Source of the DNA: Triglochin maritima
Taxonomy: Eukaryota; Streptophyta; Magnoliopsida; Alismatales; Juncaginaceae
Reading direction: 5' to 3'
Assembly: GCA_963682175.1 (NCBI GenBank)
Contig: OY821786.1
Location: 24,512,501-24,576,500 of the forward strand
Length of the DNA: 64,000 nucleotides
Part shown: positions 1 through 11,294 of the stretch, piece after piece
How positions within the stretch are numbered: the first letter of the stretch is position 1
Layout of the letters: each line of letters starts with the position of its first letter
The notes under the pieces: generated by a model
What the model saw: the letters and a program-made list of their open reading frames with translations, nothing else
What the model was told of the DNA's origin: nothing
The model's database searches: none
Position numbers and translations under genes: made by a program

Positions 1-742
1 TCCTTCTCTCTCTTCTTCCTGTCTCTCTCTCTCTCTCCCTCGCTTGCCTTCTCCTCTTGCTTCTCTCCCTCCCTCTCCTTCTCCTTCCCATCTCCGCTCT
101 TCTCCCCCTCTCCGTCTCCTCCTCTCTCCGTCTTCCTCCTTCCCCATCCATCTCCCTCTACTTCTCTCTCCTTGTCCATCTCTCTCCCCCTCCTCTCTCA
201 CTCTGTCGTACTCTCTCGCTCTCCTCCTTCTTCTCCCCTCTTTCCTCCTCCTCTATCTCTCCTCTCTTCGTCTCCTTCTCCTTCTCGCTCTCCTCCCCTC
301 CCACTCCCATTGTCCTTCTCTCTCCCTCTCCTATCCACTCTCCCCTTCTCCTTCTCTCTGCGTGCCCTTATTCTTCTCTCCGTCGTTCTCCTTCTCTCTC
401 CTTGTCCTCTCTCTTGTTCTCCTTCTCATCTCCTTCTTCTTCTCCTCCTCCTCCTCTCTCCTTCTTCTCCCTCCTCCTCCTCCTCCTCCTCTCTCTCCTT
501 CTCTTTCTCTCATCCCTCTCCTTCTCCTTCGCTTGTCCTTCTCTCTCCTCCTCCCTCTTCTTTTCCTCCCCGTCACCTTCACTCTCTCTCACTCCTCTCG
601 TTCTCCTTCCCTCTCCCCCTTCTCCGTCTCTCTATTCGTCTCTCTCCTTACCTTTTATCTCTACTTCTCCTTCTCCCTCCCTCTTTCCTTCTCTCCTTCC
701 CTTCCAGTCCCCTCTTCCTTCTCTCTCTCCTTCTCCATCTAG
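1..742 (+). repeat. Satellite unit 1 (left-truncated by window)
   Basis: Begins just before the cctgtctctc site and runs to the ccatctag anchor. It has a long CT run before cgcttgcc, an uninterrupted CCT microsatellite (470-490), ctccccgtcacc instead of ctctccgtcacc, and tctctattcgtc instead of tctctattcctc. Confidence 0.95.
470..490 (+). repeat. CCT microsatellite, 7 perfect copies
   Basis: Seven uninterrupted CCT triplets inside a pure pyrimidine run at 429-511 (83 nt). From unit 4 onward the same site is interrupted by a CTT, which gives cctcctcttcctcc. Confidence 0.95.
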
Positions 743-1996
743 CTCACTTACCGACTCCCTCACTCTTTCTCCCCCTCTCCTTCTCTTTCTCTCTCTCCTT
801 TTCCTTCATTCACAGTCTCCTCTCTCTACTTCTCGCTCTAATTCACTCTCTCCCCTTCTCCGTTTCACTCCCTCCTTATCTCTCCCTCTCTCTCCTTCTC
901 TATTGTTCTCTCTACTTCTCCATCTCTCCTTGCCCTTCTCACTCCCTCCCCCTCTGTCCACCTCTCCTCTCTCTCCTTCTCCTTCTACCTCTCTCCATCT
1001 CTCCCTCTCTCCTTGTTTCCCCATTTCCTTCTCTCTCGTCCTACACTCTCCTTCTCTCTCCCCACTCCTTCTCCTTGTTTTTCACTCTCTTATTGTCCCG
1101 CGCTCTCTCCTTCTCACTCCTCTCTCTGATTCTCCCTTCTATCTTCTATCTTCTCTCTCCTTATCCTTCACTCTTCGTCTTCAATCTCCTTCCCTCTCTC
1201 TCCTTCTCCTCTACTTCAATACCTCTCCTTCCCTTTCCCTTTTTCCTTCTCCTTCTCTCTCTTCTTCCTGTCTCTCTCTCTCCCTCGCTTGCCTTCTCCT
1301 CTTGCTTCTCTCCCTCCCTCTCCTTCTCCTTCCCATCTCCGCTCTTCTCCCCCTCTCCGTCTCCTCCTCTCTCCGTCTTCCTCCTTCCCCCTCCATCTCC
1401 CTCTACTTCTCTCTCCTTGTCCATCTCTCTCCCCCTCCTCTCTCACTATGTCGTACTCTCTCGCTCTCCACCTTCTTCTCCCCTCTTTCCTCCTCCTCTA
1501 TCTCTCCTCTCTTCGTCTCCTTCTCCTTCTCGCTCTCCTCCCCTCCCACTCCCATTGTCCTTCTCTCTCCCTCTCCTATCCACTCTCCCCTTCTCCTTCT
1601 CTCTGCGTGCCCTTATTCTTCTCTCCGTCGTTCTCCTTCTCTCTCCTTGTCCTCTCTCTTGTTCTCCTTCTCATCTCCTTCTTCTTCTCCTCCTCCTCCT
1701 CTCTCCTTCTTCTCCCTCCTCCTCCTCCTCCTCCTCCTCCTCCTCTCTCTCCTTCTCTTTCTCTCATCCCTCTCCTTCTACTTCGCTTGTCCTTCTCTCT
1801 CCTCCTCCCTCTTCTTTTCCTCTCCGTCACCTTCACTCTCTCTCACTCCTCTCTTTCTCCTTCCCTCTCCCCCTTCTCCGTCTCTCTATTCCTCTCTCTC
1901 CTTACCTTTTATCTCTACTTCTCCTTCTCCCTCCCTCTTTCCTTCTCTCCTTCCCTTCCAGTCCCCTCTTCCTTCTCTCTCTCCTTCTCCATCTAG
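743..1996 (+). repeat. Satellite unit 2 (1,254 bp)
   Basis: It lacks 10 bp (ttctctctcc) after cacagtctcc near 828, which brings its TAG and TAA stops into one frame. It has ctcactatgtcg near 1,443 (shared with unit 4) and the longest CCT array of the window. Confidence 0.95.
1715..1744 (+). repeat. CCT microsatellite, 10 perfect copies
   Basis: Ten uninterrupted CCT triplets, the longest such run seen here. They lie in a purine-free tract at 1,674-1,765 (92 nt). Confidence 0.95.
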
Positions 1997-3245
1997 CTCA
2001 CTTACCGACTCCCTCACTCTTTCTCCCCCTCTCCTTCTCTTTCTCTCTCTCCTTTTCCTTCATTCACAATCTCCTTCTCTCTCCTCTCTCTACTTCTCGC
2101 TCTAATTCACTCTCTCCCCTTCTCCGTTTCACTCCCTCCTTATCTCTCCCTCTCTCTCCTTCTCTATTGTTCTCTCTACTTCTCCATCTCTCCTTGCCCT
2201 TCTCACTCCCTCCCCCTCTGTCCACCTCTCCTCTCTCTCCTTCTCCTTCTACCTCTCTCCATCTCTCCCTCTCTCCTTGTTTCCCCATTTCCTTCTCTCT
2301 CGTCCTAAACTCTCCTTCTCTCTCCCCACTCCTTCTCCTTGTTTTTCACTCTCTTATTGTTCCGCGCTCTCTCCTTCTCACTCCTCTCTCTGATTCTCCC
2401 TTCTATCTTCTATCTTCTCTCTCCTTATCCTTCACTCTTCGTCTTCAATCTCCTTCCCTCTCTCTCCTTCTCCTCTACTACAATACCTCTCCTTCCCTTT
2501 CCCTTTTTCCTTCTCCTTCTCTCTCTTCTTCCTGTCTCTCTCTCTCCCTCGCTTGCCTTCTCCTCTTGCTTCTCTCCCTCCCTCTCCTTCTCCTTCCCAT
2601 CTCCGCTCTTCTCCCCCTCTCCGTCTCCTCCTCTCTCCGTCTTCCTCCTTCCCCCTCCATCTCCCTCTACTTCTCTCTCCTTGTCCATCTCTCTCCCCCT
2701 CCTCTCTCACTCTGTCATACTCTCTCGCTCTCCTCCTTCTTCTCCCCTCTTTCCTCCTCCTCTATCTCTCCTCTCTTCGTCTCCTTCTCCTTCTCGCTCT
2801 CCTCCCCTCCCACTCCCATTGTCCTTCTCTCTCCCTCTCCTATCCACTCTCCCCTTCTCCTTCTCTCTGCGTGCCCTTATTCTTCTCTCCGTCGTTCTCC
2901 TTCTCTCTCCTTGTCCTCTCTCTTGTTCTCCTTCTCATCTCCTTCTTCTTCTCCTCCTCCTCCTCTCTCCTTCTTCTCCCTCCTCCTCCTCCTCTCTCTC
3001 CTTCTATTTCTCTCATCCCTCTCCTTCTCCTTCGCTTGTCCTTCTCTCTCCTCCTCCCTCTTCTTTTCCTCTCCGTCACCTTCACTCTCTCTCACTCCTC
3101 TCGTTCTCCTTCCCTCTCCCCCTTCTCCGTCTCTCTATTCCTCTCTCTCCTTACCTTTTATCTCTACTTCTCCTTCTCCCTCCCTCTTTCCTTCTCTCCT
3201 TCCCTTCCAGTCCCCTCTTCCTTCTCTCTCTCCTTCTCCATCTAG
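1997..3245 (+). repeat. Satellite unit 3 (1,249 bp)
   Basis: Private variants: cacaatctcc for cacagtctcc near 2,065, cctaaactc near 2,305, ttgttccgcg near 2,358, ctactacaatacc near 2,475 and ctgtcatac near 2,712. Five perfect CCT copies lie at 2,979-2,993. Confidence 0.95.
2979..2993 (+). repeat. CCT microsatellite, 5 perfect copies
   Basis: Five uninterrupted CCT triplets. This is the last unit, reading left to right, in which the tract lacks the CTT interruption. Confidence 0.9.
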
Positions 3246-4497
3246 CTCACTTACCGACTCCCTCACTCTTTCTCCCCCTCTCCTTCTCTTTCTCTCTCTC
3301 CTTTTCCTTCATTCACAGTCTCCTTCTCTCTCCTCTCTCTACTTCTCGCTCTAATTCACTCTCTCCCCTTCTCCGTTTCACTCCCTCCTTATCTCTCCCT
3401 CTCTCTCCTTCTCTATTGTTCTCTCTACTTCTCCATCTCTCCTTGCCCTTCTCACTCCCTCCCCCTCTGTCCACCTCTCCTCTCTCTCCTTCTCCTTCTA
3501 CCTCTCTCCATCTCTCCCTCTCTCCTTGTTTCCCCATTTCCTTCTCTCTCGTCCTACACTCTCCTTCTCTCTCCCCACTCCTTCTCCTTGTTTTTCACTC
3601 TCTTATTGTCCCGCGCTCTCTCCTTCTCACTCCTCTCTCTGATTCTCCCTTCTATCTTCTATCTTCTCTCTCCTTATCCTTCACTCTTCGTCTTCAATCT
3701 CCTTCCCTCTCTCTCCTTCTCCTCTACTTCAATACCTCTCCTTCCCTTTCCCTTTTTCCTTCTCCTTCTCTCTCTTCTTCCTGTCTCTCTCTCTCCCTCG
3801 CTTGCCTTCTCCTCTTGCTTCTCTCCCTCCCTCCCCTTCTCCTTCCCATCTCCGCTCTTCTCCCCCTCTCCGTCTCCTCCTCTCTCCGTCTTCCTCCTTC
3901 CCCCTCCATCTCCCTCTACTTCTCTCTCCTTGTCCATCTCTCTCCCCCTCCTCTCTCACTATGTCGTACTCTCTCGCTCTCCTCCTTCTTCTCCCCTCTT
4001 TCCTCCTCCTCTATCTCTCCTCTCTTCGTCTCCTTCTCCTTCTCGCTCTCCTCCCCTCCCACTCCCATTGTCCTTCTCTCTCCCTCTCCTATCCACTCTC
4101 CCCTTCTCCTTCTCTCTGCGTGCCCTTATTCTTCTCTCCGTCGTTCTCCTTCTCTCTCCTTGTCCTCTCTCTTGTTCTCCTTCTCATCTCCTTCTTCTCC
4201 TCCTCCTCCTCTCTCCTTCTTCTCCCTCCTCCTCCTCTTCCTCCTCTCTCTCCTTCTCTTTCTCTCATCCCTCTCCTTCTCCTTCGCTTGTCCTTCTCTC
4301 TCCTCCTCCCTCTTCTTTTCCTCTCCGTCACCTTCACTCTCTCTCACTCCTCTCGTTCTCCTTCCCTCTCCCCCTTCTCCGTCTCTCTATTCCTCTCTCT
4401 CCTTACCTTTTATCTCTACTTCTCCTTCTCCCTCCCTCTTTCCTTCTCTCCTTCCCTTCCAGTCCCCTCTTCCTTCTCTCTCTCCTTGTCCATATAG
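3246..4497 (+). repeat. Satellite unit 4 (1,252 bp)
   Basis: It carries ctcactatgtcg near 3,957 like unit 2, 2.5 kb upstream. It is the first unit with the CTT-interrupted CCT tract. Its end anchor is altered to ccatatag (4,490-4,497). Confidence 0.95.
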
Positions 4498-5752
4498 CTC
4501 ACTTACCGACTCCCTCACTCTTTCTTCCCCTCTCCTTCTCTTTCTCTCTCTCCTTTTCCTTCATTCACAGTCTCCTTCTCTCTCCTCTCTCTACTTCTCG
4601 CTCTAATTCACTCTCTCCCCTTCTCCGTTTCACTCCCTCCTTATCTCTCCCTCTCTCTCCTTCTCTATTGTTCTCTCTACTTCTCCATCTCTCCTTTCCC
4701 TTCTCACTCCCTCCCCCTCTGTCCACCTCTCCTCTCTCTCCTTCTCCTTCTACCTCTCTCCATCTCTCCCTCTCTCCTTGTTTCCCCATTTCCTTCTCTC
4801 TCGTCCTACACTCTCCTTCTCTCTCCCCACTCCTTCTCCTTGTTTTTCACTCTCTTATTGTCCCGCGCTCTCTCCTTCTCACTCCTCTCTCTGATTCTCC
4901 CTTCTATCTTCTATCTTCTCTCTCCTTATCCTTCACTCTTCGTCTTCAATCTCCTTCCCTCTCTCTCCTTCTCCTCTACTTCAATACCTCTCCTTCCCTT
5001 TACCTTTTTCCTTCTCCTTCTCTCTCTTCTTCCTGTCTCTCTCTCTCCCTCGCTTGCCTTCTCCTCTTGCTTCTCTCCCTCCCTCTCCTTCTCCTTCCCA
5101 TCTCCGCTCTTCTCCCCCTCTCCGTCTCCTCCTCTCTCCGTCTTCCTCCTTCCCCCTCCATCTCCCTCTACTTCTCTCTCCTTGTCCATCTCTCTCCCCC
5201 TCCTCTCTCACTCTGTCGTACTCTCTCGCTCTCCTCCTTCTTCTCCCCTCTTTCCTCCTCCTCTATCTCTCCTCTCTTCGTCTCCTTCTCCTTCTCGCTC
5301 TCCTCCCCTCCCACTCCCATTGTCCTTCTCTCTCCCTCTCCTATCCACTCTCCCCTTCTCCTTCTCTCTGCGTGCCCTTATTCTTCTCTCCGTCGTTCTC
5401 CTTCTCTCTCCTTGTCCTCTCTCTTGTTCTCCTTCTCATCTCCTTCTTCTTCTCCTCCTCCTCCTCTCTCCTTCTTCTCCCTCCTCCTCCTCTTCCTCCT
5501 CTCTCTCCTTCTCTTTCTCTCATCCCTCTCCTTCTCCTTCGCTTGTCCTTCTCTCTCCTCCTCCCTCTTCTTTTCCTCTCCGTCACCTTCACTCTCTCTC
5601 ACTCCTCTCGTTCTCCTTCCCTCTCCCCCTTCTCTGTCTCTCTATTCCTCTCTCTCCTTACCTTTTATCTCTACTTCTCCTTCTGCCTCCCTCTTTCCTT
5701 CTCTCCTTCCCTTCCAGTCCCCTCTTCCTTCTCTCTCTCCTTCTCCATCTAG
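4498..5752 (+). repeat. Satellite unit 5 (1,255 bp)
   Basis: Private variants include ctttcttcccc near 4,522, tttaccttttt near 5,000, ttctctgtctc near 5,632 (CpG to TpG) and ccttctgcctcc near 5,682. Confidence 0.95.
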
Positions 5753-6995
5753 CTCACTTACCGACTCCCTCACTCTTTCTCCTCCTCTCCTTCTCTTTCT
5801 CTCTCTCCTTTTCCTTCATTCACAGTCTTCTTCTCTCTCCTCTCTCTACTTCTCGCTCTAATTCACTCTTTCCCCTTCTCCGTTTCACTCCCTCCTTATC
5901 TATCCCTCTCTCTCCTTCTCTATTGTTCTCTCTACTTCTCCATCTCTCCTTGCCCTTCTCACTCCCTCCCCCTCTGTCCACCTCTCCTCTCTCTACTTCT
6001 CCTTCTACCTCTCTCCATCTCTCCCTCTCTCCTTGTTTCCCCATTTCCTTCTCTCTCGTCCTACACTCTCCTTCTCTCTCCCCACTCCTCCTTGTTTTTC
6101 ACTCTCTTATTGTCCCGCGCTCTCTCCTTCTCACTCCTCTCTCTGATTCTCCCTTCTATCTTCTATCTTCTCTCTCCTTATCCTTCACTCTTCGTCTTCA
6201 ATCTCCTTCCCTCTCTCTCCTTCTCCTCTACTTCAATACCTCTCCTTCCCTTTCCCTTTTTCCTTCTCCTTCTCTCTCTTCTTCCTGTCTCTCTCTCTCC
6301 CTCGCTTGCCTTCTCCTCTTGCTTCTCTCCCTCCCTCTCCTTCTCCTTCCCATCTCCGCTCTTCTCCCCCTCTCCGTCTCCTCCTCTCTCCGTCTTCCTC
6401 CTTCCCCCTCCATCTCCCTCTACTTCTCTCTCCTTGTCCATCACTCTCCCCCTCCTCTCTCACTCTGTCGTACTCTCTCGCTCTCCTCCTTCTTCTCCCC
6501 TCTTTCCTCCTCTATCTCTCCTCTCTTCGTCTCCTTCTCGCTCTCCTCCCCTCCCACTCCCATTGTCCTTCTCTCTCCCTCTCCTATCCACTCTCCCCTT
6601 CTCCTTCTCTCTGCGTGCACTTATTCTTCTCTCCGTCGTTCTCCTTCTCTCTCCTTGTCCTCTCTCTTGTTCTCCTTCTCATCTCCTTTTTCTTCTCCTC
6701 CTCCTCCTCTCTCCTTCTTCTCCCTCCTCCTCCTCTTCCTCCTCTCTCTCCTTCTCTTTCTCTCATCCCTCTCCTTCTCCTTCGCTTGTCCTTCTCTCTC
6801 CTCCTCCCTCTTCTTTTCCTCTCCGTCACCTTCACTCTCTCTCACTCCTCTCATTCTCCTTCCCTCTCCCCCTTCTCCGTCTCTCTATTCCTCTCTCTCC
6901 TTACCTTTTATCTCTACTTCTCCTTCTCCCTCCCTCTTTCCTTCTCTCCTTCCCTTCCAGTCCCCTCTTCCTTCTCTCTCTCCTTCTCCATCTAG
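5753..6995 (+). repeat. Satellite unit 6 (1,243 bp)
   Basis: It shares ccatcactctcc (near 6,438), gcgtgcactta (near 6,614) and catctccttttt (near 6,680) with unit 7; unit 11 has the last two. It has small losses in the ccactccttctcc, tcctcctcctc and gtctccttctcc tracts. Confidence 0.95.
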
Positions 6996-8230
6996 CTCAC
7001 TTACCGACTCCCTCACTCTTTCTCCCCCTCTCCTCCTCGTTCTCTCTCTCCTTTTCCTTCATTCACAGTCTCCTTCTCTCTCCTCTCTCTACTTCTCGCT
7101 CTAATTCACTCTCTCCCCTTCTCCGTTTCACTCCCTCCTTATCTCTCCCTCTCACTCCTTCTCTATTGTTCTCTCTACTTCTCCATCTCTCCTTGCCCTT
7201 CTCACTCCCTCCCCCTCTGTCCACCTCTCCTCTCTCTCCTTCTCCTTCTACCTCTCTCCATCTCTCCCTCTCTCCTTGTTTCCCCATTTCCTTCTCTCTC
7301 GTCCTACACTCTCCTTCTCTCTCCACACTCCTTCTCCTTGTTTTTCACTCTCTTATTGTCCCGCGCTCTCTCTGATTCTCCCTTCTATCTTCTCTCTCCT
7401 TATCCTTCACTCTTCGTCTTCAATCTCCTTCCCTCTCTCTCCTTCTCCTCTACTTCAATACCTCTCCTTCCCTTTCCCTTTTTCCTTCTCCTTCTCTCTC
7501 TTCTTCCTGTCTCTCTCTCACCCTCGCTTGCCTTCTCCTCTTGCTTCTCTCCCTCCCTCCCTCTCCTTCTCCTTCCCATCTCCGCTCTTCTCCCCCTCTC
7601 CGTCTCCTCCTCTCTCCGTCTTCCTCCTTCCCCCTCCATCTCCCTCTACTTCTCTCTCCTTGTCCATCACTCTCCCCCTCCTCTCTCACTCTGTCGTACT
7701 CTCTCGCTCTCCTCCTTCTTCTCCCCTCTTTCCTCCTCCTCTATCTCTCCTCTCTTCGTCTCCTTCTCCTTCTCGCTCTCCTCCCCTCCCACTCCCATTG
7801 TCCTTCTCTCTCCCTCTCCTATCCACTCTCCCCTTCTCCTTCTCTCTGCGTGCACTTATTCTTCTCTCCGTCTTTCTCCTTCTCTCTCCTTGTCCTCTCT
7901 CTTGTTCTCCTTCTCATCTCCTTTTTCTTCTCCTCCTCCTCCTCTCTCCTTCTTCTCCCTCCTCCTCCTCTTCCTCCTCTCTCTCCTTCTCTTTCTCTCA
8001 TCCCTCTCCTTCTCCTTCGCTTGTCCTTCTCTCTCCTCCTCCCTCTTCTTTTCCTCTCCGTCACCTTCACTCTCTCTCACTCCTCTCGTTCTCCTTCCCT
8101 CTCCCCCTTCTCCGTCTCTCTATTCCCCTCTCTCCTTACCTTTTATCTCTACTTCTCCTTCTCCCTCCCTCTTTCCTTCTCTCCTTCCCTTCCAGTCCCC
8201 TCTTACTTCTCTCTCTCCTTCTCCATCTAG
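6996..8230 (+). repeat. Satellite unit 7 (1,235 bp)
   Basis: It has a 17-bp deletion just before ctctgattctc (near 7,366), only one ttctatc instead of two, a 4-bp gain in ccctccctccctctcc near 7,556, and the gcgtgcactta variant shared with units 6 and 11. Confidence 0.95.
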
Positions 8231-8818
8231 CTCACTTACCGACTCCCTCACTCTTTCTCCCCCTCTCCTTCTCTCTCTCTCTCATTTTCCTTCATTCACA
8301 GTCTCCTTCTCTCTCCTCTCTCTACTTCTCGCTCTAATTCACTCTCTCCCCTTCTCCGTTTCACTCCCTCCTTATCTCTCCCTCTCTCTCCTTCTCTATT
8401 GTTCTCTCTACTTCTCCGTCTCTCCTTGCCCTTCTCACTCCCTCCCCCTCTGTCCACCTCTCCTCTCTCTCCTTCTCCTTCTACCTCTCTCCATCTCTCC
8501 CTCTCTCCTTGTTTCCCCATTTCCTTCTCTCTCGTCCTACACTCTCCTTCTCTCTCCCCACTCCTTCTCCTTGTTTTTCACTCTCTTATTGTCCCGCGCT
8601 CTCTCCTTCTCACTCCTCTCTCTGATTCTCCCTTCTATCTTCTCTCTCCTTATCCTTCACTCTTCGTCTTCAATCTCCTTCCCTCTCTCTCCTTCTCCTC
8701 TACTTCAATACCTCTCCTTCCCTTTCCCGTTTTCCTTCTCCTTCTCTATCTTCTTCCTGTCTCTACTTCTCCTTCCCTTCCAGTCCCCTCTTCCTTCTCT
8801 CTCTCCTTCTCCATCTAG
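8231..8818 (+). repeat. Satellite unit 8, internally truncated (588 bp)
   Basis: It follows the consensus to ttcttcctgtctct and then joins directly to acttctccttccc, shortly before the ttccag anchor. About 650-665 bp of the unit is missing. The ctctatcttcttcc variant near 8,745 is shared with unit 10, which suggests a unit-10-like parent. Confidence 0.95.
8755..8780 (+). other. Deletion junction in truncated unit 8
   Basis: Sequence from before the cgcttgcc region abuts sequence from just upstream of ttccag. The two flanks share short pyrimidine microhomology of the tctct/ttctcc type, so the exact breakpoint is ambiguous by several bases. Confidence 0.85.
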
Positions 8819-10054
8819 CTCACTTACCGACTCCCTCACTCTTTCTCCCCCTCTCCTTCTCTTTCTCTCTCCTTTTCCTTCATTCACAGTCTCCTTCGCT
8901 CTCCTCTCTCTACTTCTCGCTCTACTTCACTCTCTCCCCTTCTCCGTTTCACTCCCTCCTTATCTCTCCCTCTCTCTCCTTCTCTATTGTTCTCTCTACT
9001 TCTCCATCTCTCCTTGCCCTTCTCACTCCCTCCCCCTCTGTCCACCTCTCCTCTCTCTCCTTCTCCTTCTACCTCTCTCCCTCTCTCCCTCTCTCCTTGT
9101 TTCCCCATTTCCTTCTCTCTCGTCCTACACTCTCCTTCTCTCTCCCCACTCCTTCTCCTTGTTTTTCACTCTCTTATTGTCCCGCGCTCTCTCCTTCTCA
9201 CTCCTCTCTCTGATTCTCCTTTCTATCTTCTATCTTCTCTCTCCTTATCCTTCACTCTTCGTCTTCAATCTCCTTCCCTCTCTCTCCTTCTCCTCTACTT
9301 CAATACCTCTCCTTCCCTTTCCCTTTTTCCTTCTCCTTCTCTCTTCTTCCTGTCTCTCTCTCTCCCTCGCTTGCCTTCTCCTCTTGCTTCTCTCCCTCCC
9401 TCTCCTTCTGCTGCCCATCTCCGCTCTTCTCCCCCTCTCCGTCTCCTCCTCTCTCCGTCTTCCTCCTTCCCCCTCTATCTCCCTCTACTTCTCTCTCCTT
9501 GTCCATCTCTCTCCCCCTCCTCTTTCACTCTGTCGTACTCTCTCGCTCTCCTCCTTCTTCTCCCCTCTTTCCTCCTCCTCTATCTCTCCTCTCTTCGTCT
9601 CCTTCTCCTTCTCGCTCTCCTCCCCTCCCACTCCCATTGTCCTTCTCTCTCCCTCTCCTATCCACTCTCCCCTTCTCCTTCTCTCTGCGTGCCCTTATTC
9701 TTCTCTCTGTCGTTCTCCTTCTCTCACCTTGTCCTCTCTCTTGTTCTCCTTCTCATCTCCTCCTCCTCTCTCCTTCTTCTCCCTCCTCCTCCTCTTCCTC
9801 CTCTCTCTCCTTCTCTTTCTCTCATCCCTCTCCTTCTCCTTCGCTTGTCCTTCTCTCTCCTCCTCCCTCTTCTTTTCCTCTCCGTCACCTTCACTCTCTC
9901 TCACTCCTCTCGTTCTCCTTCCCTCTCCCCCTTCTCCGTCTCTCTATTCCTCTCTCTCCTTACCTTTTATCTCTACTTCTCCTTCTCCCTCCCTCTTTCC
10001 TTCTCTCCTTCCCTTCCAGTCCCCTCTTCCTTCTCTCTCTCCTTCTCCATCTAG
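8819..10054 (+). repeat. Satellite unit 9 (1,236 bp)
   Basis: First unit with ccttcgctctcc. The usual ctctaattcac is ctctacttcac near 8,920, so the conserved TAA is lost. It shares ctgcccatctcc, tctttcactctg, ttctctctgtcg and a 9-bp loss (catctcctcctcctctc) with unit 10. Confidence 0.95.
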
Positions 10055-11294
10055 CTCACTTACCGACTCCCTCACTCTTTCTCCCCCTCTCCTTCTCTTT
10101 CTCTCTCTCATTTTCCTTCATTCACAGTCTCATTCTCTCTCCTCTCTCTACTTCTCGCTCTAATTCACTCTCTCCCCTTCTCCGTTTCACTCCCTCCTTA
10201 TCTCTCCCTCTCTCTCCTTCTCTATTGTTCTCTCTACTTCTCCATCTCTCCTTGCCCTTCTCACTCCCTCCCCCTCTGTCCACCTCTCCTTCTCTCCTTC
10301 TCCTTCTCCTTCTACCTCTCTCCATCTCTCCCTCTCTCCTTGTTTCCCCATTTCCTTCTCTCTCGTCCTACACTCTCCTTCTCTCTCCCCACTCCTTCTC
10401 CTTGTTTTTCACTCTCTTATTGTCCCGCGCTCTCTCCTTCTCACTCCTCTCTCTGATTCTCCCTTCTATCTTCTCTCTCCTTATCCTTCACTCTTCGTCT
10501 TCAATCTCCTTCCCTCTCTCTCCTTCTCCTCTACTTCAATACCTCTCCTTCCCTTTCCCTTTTTCCTTCTCCTTCTCTATCTTCTTCCTGTCTCTCTCTC
10601 TCCCTCGCTTGCCTTCTCCTCTTGCTTCTCTCCCTCCCTCTCCTTCTCCTGCCCATCTCCGCTCTTCTCCCCCTCTCCGTCTCCTCCTCTCTCCGTCTTC
10701 CTCCTTCCCCCTCCATCTCCCTCTACTTCTCTCTCCTTGTCCATCTCTCTCCCCCTCCTCTTTCACTCTGTCGTACTCTCTCGCTCTCCTCCTTCTTCTC
10801 CCCTCTTTCCTCCTCCTCTATCTCTCCTCTCTTCGTCTCCTTCTCCTTCTCGCTCTCCTCCCCTCCCACTCCCATTGTCCTTCTCTCTCCCTCTCCTATC
10901 CACTCTCCCCTTCTCCTTCTCTCTGCGTGCCCTAATTCTTCTCTCTGTCGTTCTCCTTCTCTCTCCTTGTCCTCTCTCTTGTTCTCCTTCTCATCTCCTC
11001 CTCCTCTCTCCTTCTTCTCCCTCCTCCTCCTCTTCCTCCTCTCTCTCCTTCTCTTTCTCTCATCCCTCTCCTTCTCCTTCGCTTGTCCTTCTCTCTCCTC
11101 CTCCCTCTTCTTTTCCTCTCCGACACCTTCACTCTCTCTCACTCCTCTCGTTCTCCTTCCCTCTCCCCCTTCTCCGTCTCTCTATTCCTCTCTCTCTCCT
11201 TACCTTTTATCTCTACTTCTCCTTCTCGCTCCCTCTTTCCTTCTCTCCTTCCCTTCCAGTCCCCTCTTCCTTCTCTCTCTCCTTCTCCATCTAG
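10055..11294 (+). repeat. Satellite unit 10 (1,240 bp)
   Basis: Sister of unit 9 by shared variants. Private changes: cagtctcattctc near 10,126, an expanded ccttctccttctcc near 10,297, gccctaattc near 10,929 and ccgacacc for ccgtcacc near 11,120. Confidence 0.95.

Noticed and set aside
331..592. Minus-strand frames rich in Arg, Glu, Gly and Lys, repeated in every unit, resembling RS/RE-type or nucleic-acid-binding proteins
   Set aside because: They are the reverse complement of CT-rich repeats. AGG, GAG, AGA and GGA codons inevitably give R/E/G/K, and no promoter, start context or frame conservation is visible.
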